From a bacterium (GTDB lineage Bacteria; Actinomycetota; Thermoleophilia; Miltoncostaeales; Miltoncostaeaceae), in NCBI GenBank assembly GCA_029977205.1, contig JAPOLI010000003.1, positions 1-64,000 of the forward strand: a DNA stretch of 64,000 bases. Direction: 5' to 3'. Position numbers and translations under genes: made by a program. Below the pieces are notes generated by a model. The model searched no databases. It saw nothing but the letters and a program-made list of their open reading frames with translations, and had not been told where the DNA came from. Positions 49,794-57,365 of this stretch are shown here, one piece after another; positions within the stretch are counted from its first letter, which is position 1; each line of letters opens with the position of its first letter.

Positions 49794-50482
49794 AGCGCCT
49801 CCTCACGCTCATCCTCCTCATGGCCATCGCCGCGGGCGTGGCACTCCTCATCACGCGCACCGTCGCGCGCACGGAGCTCACCGACGTGTTCACGGCCCCG
49901 GGGCCGGTGACCGATGTGTCGGTCGAGACCGGGGCGGGGGCCATCGCCGTGGATGCGGGCGCAGATGACCGGCTCATCGCCCGCGTCACCAAGGGCTATG
50001 CCTTCTTCGCCCCCGAGGTCATGACCAGCAGCACCGGTGGGACCGTGGTGCTCGACACCGATTGCCCGACCCTCGGCGTGCTCACCGGCTGCTCGGTGGA
50101 CTTCGATGTCGTGATGCCCCCGGCGGCGTCGGTGCGGGCCACGAGCACGGCCGGATCGGTGATGGTCACGGGAACGTCCGGCGCCGTCGTGGCGGAGAGC
50201 ACCGCCGGCGGGGTGGCGGTGCTGCGCTCGCGCGCGCGCGACATCCGGGCATCGAGCACGGCCGGCGATGTCCGCGTCGAAGCCGAGGGGGCGCCCGATC
50301 GCGTCGAGGCGTCCACGACCGCGGGGGGCGTCACCGTCGTGGTGCCGCGCGGCGACTACCGCATCGACGCCAGCGCGGGGGCGGGCTCGGTGAATCTCGA
50401 GGGCATCGCCGACACCCCCTCCTCCGGCCGGGTGATCATCGCCAGCGCATCAGCGGGCGACGTGACGATCCGCGCGCGCTGA
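49790..50482 (+). CDS. DUF4097-like adhesin-type beta-repeat protein
   Basis: 230 residues. A short membrane anchor (VKRLLTLILLMAIAAGVALLI) is followed by a repetitive beta region with recurring STAGxV units (STAGSVMVTG, STAGGVAVLR, STAGDVRVEA, TTAGGVTVVV), characteristic of DUF4097/putative adhesin solenoids. Role unknown; it would sit on the outer face of the membrane. GTG 49790 overlaps the pepA stop. It ends exactly next to the convergent tetR-like stop (TGA|TCA, no gap). Confidence 0.75.
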   Translation: MKRLLTLILLMAIAAGVALLITRTVARTELTDVFTAPGPVTDVSVETGAGAIAVDAGADDRLIARVTKGYAFFAPEVMTSSTGGTVVLDTDCPTLGVLTGCSVDFDVVMPPAASVRATSTAGSVMVTGTSGAVVAESTAGGVAVLRSRARDIRASSTAGDVRVEAEGAPDRVEASTTAGGVTVVVPRGDYRIDASAGAGSVNLEGIADTPSSGRVIIASASAGDVTIRAR

Positions 50483-51094
50483 TCAGGCGCCCAGGCGCGC
50501 CTCGAGGCCGTCGAGGAGCGCCTCGAGCCCGAACTCGAAGACCTCGTCCTCCCCGCGGGCGATGTCGGCGAACACCTCGGCCAGAAGCGGCTCGTCGAAT
50601 TCCGCGATCGCCGCGCTGTTCTCGATGGCCGACGCCTCTCCCATCGTGAAGCCGATCGTCCACCGTGAGACCACGCGGACGGCGCGCAGGGCGTCCTGGC
50701 GCGAGAAGCCGGCGTCCTCCATGGCGCTGAAGAGCGGCCCCACCAGGGCGGTGCTACTCCGATAGGCCACCGAGGGGCGTGCCGCGATCATGGCGACGAC
50801 GTTCGGGTGATCCGACAGCGTGGCACGGTAGGCACGCGAGAACATGGCCATGTCGTGTCGCCAGTCGCCGGTGAGGTCGAGCGCCGAGACGAACTCGGTC
50901 TGCACCAGGGCCACCACGCCGTCCATCATCTCGGCCTTCCCGCCCGGCACGTGGTGGTACAGCGACATCGCCTCCACCCCGAGCTCAGAGGCCACCGCGC
51001 GCATGCTGCAGCGCGTCACCCCTGACTCGTCGATCACCGTCAGGGCGGCCTCGACCACGCGCTCTCGCGAGAGGCGCTCGCGGTCCTCCGTCAC
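50483..51094 (-). CDS. TetR family transcriptional regulator
   Basis: 203 residues. The N-terminal helix-turn-helix is ERVVEAALTVIDESGVTRCS...ELGVEAMSLYHHV (about 11-52); the C-terminal helical domain resembles TetR_C_1 (ligand binding). The target is unknown; coupling (GTGA) to the LapA-domain gene and to meaB suggests it could regulate this operon. I see no clear operator palindrome next to it. Confidence 0.87.
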   Translation of the reverse strand: MTEDRERLSRERVVEAALTVIDESGVTRCSMRAVASELGVEAMSLYHHVPGGKAEMMDGVVALVQTEFVSALDLTGDWRHDMAMFSRAYRATLSDHPNVVAMIAARPSVAYRSSTALVGPLFSAMEDAGFSRQDALRAVRVVSRWTIGFTMGEASAIENSAAIAEFDEPLLAEVFADIARGEDEVFEFGLEALLDGLEARLGA

Positions 51095-51351
51095 GAACCG
51101 TGCTCCGTGTCCGTCTCGCGGTCACGCCCGCGGAACCGGGTGATGAGGTAGGTGACGCCGGCGCCGAGGAGCGCCGACACGAGGATGACCACGATGAGGC
51201 TCGTGGAGGTGTCGACGACCCACCAGGTCACCTCGACCTGCTGGGAGTTCGCGATGATGAACCACACGAGGAGGATCCCCGCGGCGATGCCGAGGACTGC
51301 CTTCCAGGTGCCGTCACCCCGTTGATCGGGCGGGCCGCCGTCCCTCGACAT
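51091..51351 (-). CDS. LapA domain (DUF1049) membrane protein
   Basis: 86 residues with two membrane helices (about 18-34 and 48-70) and the LapA-type NSQQVEVTWWVVDTSTSLIVVIL between them, then a charged tail. Function in this lineage unknown; E. coli LapA acts in LPS assembly control, which need not apply here. It overlaps meaB (TGATG) and the TetR gene. Confidence 0.7.
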   Translation of the reverse strand: MSRDGGPPDQRGDGTWKAVLGIAAGILLVWFIIANSQQVEVTWWVVDTSTSLIVVILVSALLGAGVTYLITRFRGRDRETDTEHGS

Positions 51352-52301
51352 CAGTCCTCCCCAGTGGATACCGGCCCGAGGATACTGTCGATGGCCGTTG
51401 CCGGGTCGATCTCGCGGGCGATCACGCGATCCACGAGCCCGTCGAGGGCCTCATCGTCGGCGCGCGCCGCCAGATCGCGGGCCAGGCGCTCGAGGGCCAG
51501 CGACCTCAGGTTGCGCCGCATGCCGTCGCGGGCCCGCTCCTCGGCACGACCCGAGGCCACCAGGTCGGCCCGATGGCGCTCGACGGCCTCCCAGGCCTCC
51601 GCCACGCCCGTTCCGTCAAGCGCCTGGGTGAGCACCACCGGAGGCAGCCAGCCGTCCGTCGGCACGAGCGTGAGGGCCGACTCCACCTCACCGGCGAGGA
51701 TGTCGGCACCCGGGCGATCCGACTTGTTGATCACCACCACGTCGGGGATCTCCATGACACCCGCCTTGATGGCCTGGATCGCATCGCCGCTCCCCGGCAT
51801 GAGCACCAGCATCACCGTCTCGGTGAGCGCCTGCACCTCGACCTCGTTCTGGCCGGCCCCCACGGTCTCGACGATGACCACGTCGAACCCGGCGGCATCG
51901 AGAATGGTCACGGCATCGCCCGTGGCCTCGGCGAGGCCGCCCAGATGCCCCCGGCTCGCCATCGATCGGATGAACACGCCGTCGTCGAGGAAGTGGTCCA
52001 CGAGGCGAATGCGGTCACCGAGCACCGCCCCCTGGGTGAACGGGCTCGTGGGATCGACGCTCACGATCGCGACGGTCAGGCCGCGGGCGCGCAGATGGCG
52101 CACGAGCGCCGCGGACAGGGTGCTCTTGCCGGCACCGGGGGAGCCCGTGATCCCCACCCGCATGGCCGTGCCCGCGCGCGGATGCAGAAGACGCATGACC
52201 TCGCGCCCATCGGGCCCGAGCGACTCGGCCATCGAGATGGCGCGGCCGATGGCACGGCGCCGGCCGGCCAGCACTCCCTCTGCGACGTCCGCGGGGGTCA
52301 T
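51351..52301 (-). CDS. meaB: MeaB/ArgK-type GTPase, mutase chaperone
   Basis: 316 residues. P-loop GSPGAGKST at 53-61, DPTSPFTQGAVLGDRIRL (switch region), ETVGAGQNEVEVQ and NKSDRPGADIL (base recognition) are all present. It protects and reloads B12-dependent methylmalonyl-CoA-type mutases, which explains the mutase subunit nearby. ATG 52301 fits the family. It is 16 nt after hisC. Confidence 0.95.
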   Translation of the reverse strand: MTPADVAEGVLAGRRRAIGRAISMAESLGPDGREVMRLLHPRAGTAMRVGITGSPGAGKSTLSAALVRHLRARGLTVAIVSVDPTSPFTQGAVLGDRIRLVDHFLDDGVFIRSMASRGHLGGLAEATGDAVTILDAAGFDVVIVETVGAGQNEVEVQALTETVMLVLMPGSGDAIQAIKAGVMEIPDVVVINKSDRPGADILAGEVESALTLVPTDGWLPPVVLTQALDGTGVAEAWEAVERHRADLVASGRAEERARDGMRRNLRSLALERLARDLAARADDEALDGLVDRVIAREIDPATAIDSILGPVSTGED

Positions 52302-52317
52302 GACCGGCGCTCCCCCG

Positions 52318-53442
52318 TCATGCCGCCTCCTGGAGCGCGTCGGCCATCGCCGCGAGCAGGCGGTCGGTGTGCTCGGGGAGGCCGACGGTGATGCGAAGCC
52401 CCCCTGGGGCACCGAAGCCACCCGTGGGACGCACGATCACCCCGCGCCGCGTGAGGGCTGCGTCGATCGCCGCGGCCCGCTGCGCGCCGACCTCCACGAA
52501 CACGAAGTTGGCCGACGACGGCAATGGGTCGAGGCCGAGGGCCCGGAGACCGTCGGCCATGCGCTCGCGCTCCGCGGTCGCCGTGGCGATCCGGCCCGGG
52601 AGATGCTCGGGCGCATCGGCCAGCGATGCCACGGCCGCCACCTGCGCCACGGCATTGACGTCGAACGCGTTGCGCACCGGCGACAGGGCCTCGGCGAGGC
52701 CGTCGGGTCCCGCCATCCATCCCACGCGCAGGCCAGCGAGGCCGTAGGCCTTGCTGAAGGTGCGCATCACCACGAGATGCCGCCCCTCGCGCAGCAGCGC
52801 CACGCCGTCGTGCGAGCCGGCCGGCAGGTACTCGAAGTAGGCCTCGTCGATCACGGGGAGCACGTGCGACGGCAGGGCGTCGAGGAACCGCCGCAGCGCC
52901 TCGTCGCTCACCACGCCGCCGGTCGGGTTGTTTGGGCTCACCACCACGGCGATCTTCGTCGCGGGGCCCACGGCACCCGCGAGGGCGTCGAGGTCGTACG
53001 CACCCCCGGCGTCGAGCGGTACCGGGGTCCACGTGGCGCCCTGGACCGTGGCGCCCTGCCGGTACGACACGAACGAGGGCCAGCACATCACGATCTCGTC
53101 ACCGGGATCGAGCATGGCCAGGCACAGGATCTTGATGAGGCTGTCCATGCCGTTTCCCACGACGATTCGCTCCTGGGGGATGCCGTGGCGCTCGGCCAGC
53201 GCATCGCGGACGTCCCAGGCGCCGGGGTCCGGGTAGAGGTTCTGCTCGCCGGCCGCGTCCCGGATCGCCTGGGTGGCCGCGGGGAACGGCGGATAGGGAC
53301 CCTCATTCGACGCGAGCTTCGTGATGGGCAGGTCACCGAGCTCGCGTCGCAGTTCTGCGAGGGGGCGCCCGGGCACGTACGGCTGCACCGACGCGAGGTT
53401 CGGCCGTATCAGCGCGTGGTCGAGATGCGACGCGTCGGGCAC
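52318..53442 (-). CDS. hisC: histidinol-phosphate aminotransferase family protein
   Basis: 374 residues of the class I/II aminotransferases. HisC-type start KLASNEGPYPPFPAATQAI, NPTGG near residue 168 and the PLP Lys in RTFSKAYGLAGLRVGW (about 232). It may also act on aromatic amino acids; other his genes are absent here. GTG 53442 has the -10 box TAGCCT 7 nt upstream, so its message is probably leaderless. Confidence 0.87.
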   Translation of the reverse strand: MPDASHLDHALIRPNLASVQPYVPGRPLAELRRELGDLPITKLASNEGPYPPFPAATQAIRDAAGEQNLYPDPGAWDVRDALAERHGIPQERIVVGNGMDSLIKILCLAMLDPGDEIVMCWPSFVSYRQGATVQGATWTPVPLDAGGAYDLDALAGAVGPATKIAVVVSPNNPTGGVVSDEALRRFLDALPSHVLPVIDEAYFEYLPAGSHDGVALLREGRHLVVMRTFSKAYGLAGLRVGWMAGPDGLAEALSPVRNAFDVNAVAQVAAVASLADAPEHLPGRIATATAERERMADGLRALGLDPLPSSANFVFVEVGAQRAAAIDAALTRRGVIVRPTGGFGAPGGLRITVGLPEHTDRLLAAMADALQEAA

Positions 53443-53449
53443 GGGCCGG

Positions 53450-53455
53450 AGGCTA
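53450..53455 (-). promoter_or_regulatory. -10 box TAGCCT of hisC, leaderless type
   Basis: Minus-strand hexamer ending 7 nt before GTG 53442. It shares two base pairs (53454-53455) with the opposing -10 box. Confidence 0.55.
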
Positions 53456-53459
53456 CACT
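53454..53459 (+). promoter_or_regulatory. -10 box TACACT of the LON-domain gene, leaderless type
   Basis: Plus-strand hexamer ending 8 nt before ATG 53468. Identical to that of lutA and back-to-back with the hisC -10 box. Confidence 0.55.
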
Positions 53460-53467
53460 CGCCGCCG

Positions 53468-54091
53468 ATGCCGGAACTCGACGACCTCGGCCTCTTCCCG
53501 CTCGGACTCGTTCTGCTGCCGGGCGAGCGCGCGCCGCTGCACCTGTTCGAGCCGCGGTACCGCCAGCTGATGGCCGACTGCGTGCTCGACGACCGCCCGT
53601 TCGTGATCCTCCAGGATCACGGCGAGGGCGCCTCCCCCATCGGGTGCACAGCACGCTTCGTGGCACTCGGTCGCCGCTTCGTCGACGGACGCATGAACGT
53701 GACCGTCGCCGGCGGACAGGTGGTCCGTGTGCTCGAGCAGACGTCCGGGCGCCTCTACTTCTCAGCATGGGTCGAGGAGGTGGCCGACACCGCACCCGAT
53801 GCGCCTGCCGAGCTCCACGATGAGGTGCGCGACCTGTTCGCGCGGCTCGTCGCCGAGGTCGCCGGCACAGACGCCGCACCGCCCATCCGCGACGACATCC
53901 CGCTGTCCTACGCCCTCGCCGGCATGATCGAGATGCCGGCCGAGCCGAAGCAGGACCTCCTCGAGTGCCGTGATGAGGAGGTGCGCCTGGCCATGGTGCG
54001 CGACATCCTCGCGGCGGCCCTCGAGGGAGCGGACCGCGAGCGCCTCGCGGCCGCCCGCGCGCGCACCAACGGCAAGGTCGCCCTGCCGTGA
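53468..54091 (+). CDS. LON substrate-binding domain protein
   Basis: 207 residues corresponding to the N-terminal domain of Lon only: LFPLGLVLLPGERAPLHLFEPRYRQLMADC (10-39) and RVLEQTSGRLYFSAWVEEV. No ATPase or protease part follows. Such proteins are common in actinobacteria, with unknown function; a role in recognising damaged proteins is a guess. ATG 53468 is fixed by family and promoter. It overlaps ygfZ by 4 nt. Confidence 0.87.
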   Translation: MPELDDLGLFPLGLVLLPGERAPLHLFEPRYRQLMADCVLDDRPFVILQDHGEGASPIGCTARFVALGRRFVDGRMNVTVAGGQVVRVLEQTSGRLYFSAWVEEVADTAPDAPAELHDEVRDLFARLVAEVAGTDAAPPIRDDIPLSYALAGMIEMPAEPKQDLLECRDEEVRLAMVRDILAAALEGADRERLAAARARTNGKVALP

Positions 54092-54927
54092 GCCCACCCG
54101 TCGCGGCCGTCGTCCCGCGGCGCATCGCCTGGGTCGAGGGCCCCGACGCACAGGCTCTGCTCCACGGACTCCTCACCGCGGACATCGCGGCGCTTCCCGT
54201 CGGCTCCGCCGTGCGCTCGCTGATCCTCACCCCGCAGGGGCACCTCGTGGCCCAGATGGCCGTTGCCCGCGACGGCGATCAGGCCTTCACGCTACTGCTC
54301 GACCCGCCGCCCGCCGCCGACGGAGTGGCGCTGATCGCCCAGCACCATGTGTCGGAGGATGCGCTTGTGCTGGGGCCGGAGGATGCGCGGGTCCTGGTGG
54401 TGAGCGACGACCTCGCGCCGGCGCTCTCCGGCGCCGGTGATCTGCACGTGCCCGGCGCAATCCCCGGCACCCTCGAAGTGCTCGCGGACGACCCCGCCGC
54501 TCTCGCAGGCAGCGCTGGCATCACGCTCTCGCCGCCCGGTGCGCTGGAGGCCGTGCGGATCGCACGGGGCGCACCGGCCACCGGCGTCGACACCGGCGCG
54601 CGCACGCTGGTGCAGGAAGCCGGGCTCGACGATGCGGTGTCGTACGAGAAGGGGTGCTACCTGGGGCAGGAGACCGTGGCGCGCCTTCACTACCGCGGGC
54701 ACGCCAACCGGCGACTCGCGCGCATCGGGCTGGACGGACCCGTCCCCGTCGGGGCGGACGTGACGGCATCCGATGCCGGGGGAACGGCCGTCGTCGGCAC
54801 CGTGACGAGCGCCGCCGAGGTTCCCGGCGCCGGGTGGATGGCCCTCGCGCTGGTGCGCCACGAGGTGCCCGACGGGACATCCGTCGGTGTCGGAGCCGCC
54901 CATGGGCAGGTACTGCCCCCGGGCTGA
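54088..54927 (+). CDS. ygfZ: YgfZ/GcvT-domain folate-binding protein
   Basis: 279 residues. The diagnostic KGCYLGQETVAR motif, with its conserved Cys, is near residue 190; the N terminus has LLHGLLTADIAALPVG. YgfZ (IbaG57 family) helps repair or assemble 4Fe-4S proteins in a folate-dependent way, useful for the iron-sulfur enzymes here. The start overlaps the LON-domain stop (GTGA). Confidence 0.88.
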   Translation: MSPPVAAVVPRRIAWVEGPDAQALLHGLLTADIAALPVGSAVRSLILTPQGHLVAQMAVARDGDQAFTLLLDPPPAADGVALIAQHHVSEDALVLGPEDARVLVVSDDLAPALSGAGDLHVPGAIPGTLEVLADDPAALAGSAGITLSPPGALEAVRIARGAPATGVDTGARTLVQEAGLDDAVSYEKGCYLGQETVARLHYRGHANRRLARIGLDGPVPVGADVTASDAGGTAVVGTVTSAAEVPGAGWMALALVRHEVPDGTSVGVGAAHGQVLPPG

Positions 54928-54938
54928 TGAGGCGGTGC

Positions 54939-54944
54939 TAGCGT
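54939..54944 (+). promoter_or_regulatory. -10 box TAGCGT, leaderless type
   Basis: Ends 8 nt before ATG 54953, in the short gap after ygfZ. Same hexamer as the infA promoter. Confidence 0.45.
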
Positions 54945-54952
54945 CGGCACCG

Positions 54953-55462
54953 ATGGGGATCACACGCGACGACCGCGCGCGCGCTGCCCGCCAGAACTGG
55001 GCGGTGCGCCTGTTCTACGACCGCGATGGCGATCTCCACGGGTGGCGCGCACTCGCCGTCGTGGCGATCCTCGCCGTGGCCGTCGTGCTCAGCACGGTCA
55101 TGGTCTCGTTCGCGGGCGCCGCCTTCGGCCCCGAGACGCTGGCACTGGGCGCGCTCATCGTCTTCCTCGCCATCAAGGTTCCTCTCCTGCTGTTCGTGTT
55201 CTGGGTGCTCATGCGCCAGGGCGGCGGGTACACGCAGAGCGATCTCAGCCCCCGCGAGCGCTCACGGGTGCTCGAGAGCCTCGTACAGCAGGCACGTGAT
55301 GCGAAGGGTCGCCCGGATGAGGCCGAGCGCCTTCGCTGGGCCGCCCGCGAGGCATGGCGGATCGCCGACGAGGCCCCTGACGACGAGCGCCAGGACGCCA
55401 TCGCCGTGGCCGTGGAGATCAGCGGCATGCGCCCGGCTCCGCAGGACCGCACCGCCGCGTGA
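54953..55462 (+). CDS. small two-helix membrane protein of unknown function
   Basis: 169 residues. A basic N terminus (TRDDRARAARQNW) precedes two membrane helices (about 35-58 and 63-88), then a soluble Arg/Glu-rich helical tail (RERSRVLESLVQQARDAKG). I do not recognise the family. ATG 54953 is chosen for the -10 box just upstream. It may be co-expressed with ygfZ but has its own promoter. Confidence 0.6.
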   Translation: MGITRDDRARAARQNWAVRLFYDRDGDLHGWRALAVVAILAVAVVLSTVMVSFAGAAFGPETLALGALIVFLAIKVPLLLFVFWVLMRQGGGYTQSDLSPRERSRVLESLVQQARDAKGRPDEAERLRWAAREAWRIADEAPDDERQDAIAVAVEISGMRPAPQDRTAA

Positions 55463-55490
55463 GAGGCGGGGCCATGGGGACCCCGGGCCG

Positions 55491-55793
55491 CTAGGCGAAC
55501 ACCAGCGCGTCGTCGATCTCGCCGTCGGCGAGCCCCTCCGCGATCTTGTCGAACGCGAGCGCGTGCACCGCGGTGGCGATGTCCTCCGCGGTCCCCTGAA
55601 GGGCCTCCGGCATGCGGGCCTGCAGGCTGACCCGCCCCACGAAGCAGGTCTTGATGGCGATGACCTGCCCGCCCTCCCGCACATCCACGTTGAACCCCCA
55701 CAGGGTGTGGGCATCGTCGGTGAGCGAGGTCCGCGGCGGCTCGGCCACCAACTCGAAGGTCCTCTCGCCCACCGTCACCTCACGTGTGCTCAC
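55491..55793 (-). CDS. hypothetical protein
   Basis: 100 residues, soluble, beta-rich start (VTVGERTFELVAEPP) and an acidic end (FDKIAEGLADGEIDDALVF). No motif recognised. Its start overlaps the gamma-glutamyltransferase stop by 4 nt, which supports it as a real, coupled gene. Confidence 0.55.
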   Translation of the reverse strand: MSTREVTVGERTFELVAEPPRTSLTDDAHTLWGFNVDVREGGQVIAIKTCFVGRVSLQARMPEALQGTAEDIATAVHALAFDKIAEGLADGEIDDALVFA

Positions 55794-57352
55794 AGATCCA
55801 CCACCCGTCCGTCGTCATCCACCCCGGCGGCGCCACCGCCCCGTCGTGGGTCACCTGCGGCGGCAAGGCCGTACGCGGTCATGCCCACCGCCGAGACGCC
55901 GCCGAAGTAGAGATTCGCCTCATCCCATTGACGCAGGTCGACGCCACTGGCCTCGAGCGCACGCACCGCCGGGGCGGGGACCCCGCCCTCCACATCCAGC
56001 CCACCGCCCTCGTGGTGCACCCGTGGCCTGCCGACCGCGTCTGCAGGGGCCAGGCCGCTGTCCACCATCCCGGCGACGACCATGAGGATCGCAGAGCGCA
56101 ACCGGTTGGAGCCCGCCGAGCCGACGGCGGCGAGCGGCTCACCATCGCGCAGGAGCAGCGTCGGCGCCATCATCGAGGTCATGCGCACGCCCGGCGGCAG
56201 CGAGCCGAACCCTGCGGGATTGAGATCGCTCTCGCCCAGCATGTTGTTGAGCAGCACGCCGGTGCCCGGCGGAACCACGCCGGAGCCGGAGCCGTTCGAG
56301 GAGGACAGGCTGGCCATCCCGCCCTCGGCATCGATGGCGCTCACGTGGGTGGTGCCGGTGGGCTTCCGCGACGGTGGCGCACCGCTGGACTCGGCCGCGC
56401 GCAGAGCCGCCCAGAAGCGCTCGAGGAAGTCCTCGTCCGCGAGCCCGTCGTGGAAGCCGGGGCCCCGCATGGCGTTGGCCGCGGCCTGCGCGCGGGCCAT
56501 CCCCGCGTAGAACTCGGCCTCGTCGGCCGGCGCGGGATGAGCGTGCAGGTCGTCGAGTGCGGCGGCAATCAGTATCCCGCCGCTCGATGGCGGGGGGTTC
56601 GTCAGCACCGTGACATCCCGGAATTCCACCTCCACCGGTGCTCGCTCGACCACGCGGTAGGTCGTCATGTCGTCATGGGTCACCAGGCCACCGGCCCCGG
56701 CGAGGTACTGGACGATGTCCTCACCCACCGCTCCTCCATACATGCACGAGGCACCCTCGCTCCCGAAGCGATCCAGCGTGCGGGCGAGGTCGTCGAATAC
56801 GAGCGTGGCGCCTGGCCCTGCCGGCCTGCCGTCTGGGGTGAACTGCGCCGCGGACGACGGGGTGTGGCGCAGCATGTCCTCAAGGATCCGGTGCAGGTAC
56901 GCGGCTTCCTCACCCACCACCACGCCCTCGCGCGCGAGATCGGCGGCCGGTCGCACCAGATCGGCCAGGGGAAGCCGTCCGAATCGCCGTGATGCCTCAT
57001 CGAGGCCCGCGAGCATTCCGGGAACGGCGACCGACGCCGGCCCGATGTGGAACACCTGCTCGGCCGCGCCGAACGGCACGGTGAATGCGTGCAGGTCCTC
57101 CGGCGCGAGGCGGCGGCCCTGCGGCCCCAGGCCGGGGACCGCCACGAAGAAATCGAGGATCGTCGCGGGGCCGCCGGGGGGCCGCACCAGGAGGAAGCCG
57201 CCTGCACCGGGGCCCGTCAGCACAGCTTCTGCCACTGCAGCGGTGAGCGCGCCGGCGATCACCGCGTCAGCGGCCGTGCCGCCACTGGCCAGCGCACGAG
57301 CGCCGGCGCGTGCCGAGAGCGGGTTGCCCGCGGCGACCGCGCCCGTGATCAC
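55790..57352 (-). CDS. ggt: gamma-glutamyltransferase
   Basis: 520 residues of the Ntn-hydrolase family. The autocleavage/catalytic Thr is in GTTHVSAIDAEGGMAS (about 338); SSNGSGSGVVPPGTGVLLNNML follows. The large-subunit start GGTAADAVIAGALTAAVAEA is typical. No signal peptide is visible, unlike secreted GGTs. It transfers or hydrolyses the gamma-glutamyl group of glutathione-like thiols or other gamma-glutamyl compounds. It starts 13 nt after ftsZ, so it probably shares the transcript. Confidence 0.88.
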   Translation of the reverse strand: MITGAVAAGNPLSARAGARALASGGTAADAVIAGALTAAVAEAVLTGPGAGGFLLVRPPGGPATILDFFVAVPGLGPQGRRLAPEDLHAFTVPFGAAEQVFHIGPASVAVPGMLAGLDEASRRFGRLPLADLVRPAADLAREGVVVGEEAAYLHRILEDMLRHTPSSAAQFTPDGRPAGPGATLVFDDLARTLDRFGSEGASCMYGGAVGEDIVQYLAGAGGLVTHDDMTTYRVVERAPVEVEFRDVTVLTNPPPSSGGILIAAALDDLHAHPAPADEAEFYAGMARAQAAANAMRGPGFHDGLADEDFLERFWAALRAAESSGAPPSRKPTGTTHVSAIDAEGGMASLSSSNGSGSGVVPPGTGVLLNNMLGESDLNPAGFGSLPPGVRMTSMMAPTLLLRDGEPLAAVGSAGSNRLRSAILMVVAGMVDSGLAPADAVGRPRVHHEGGGLDVEGGVPAPAVRALEASGVDLRQWDEANLYFGGVSAVGMTAYGLAAAGDPRRGGGAAGVDDDGRVVDL

Positions 57353-57365
57353 CGGGCGCGCCCCC

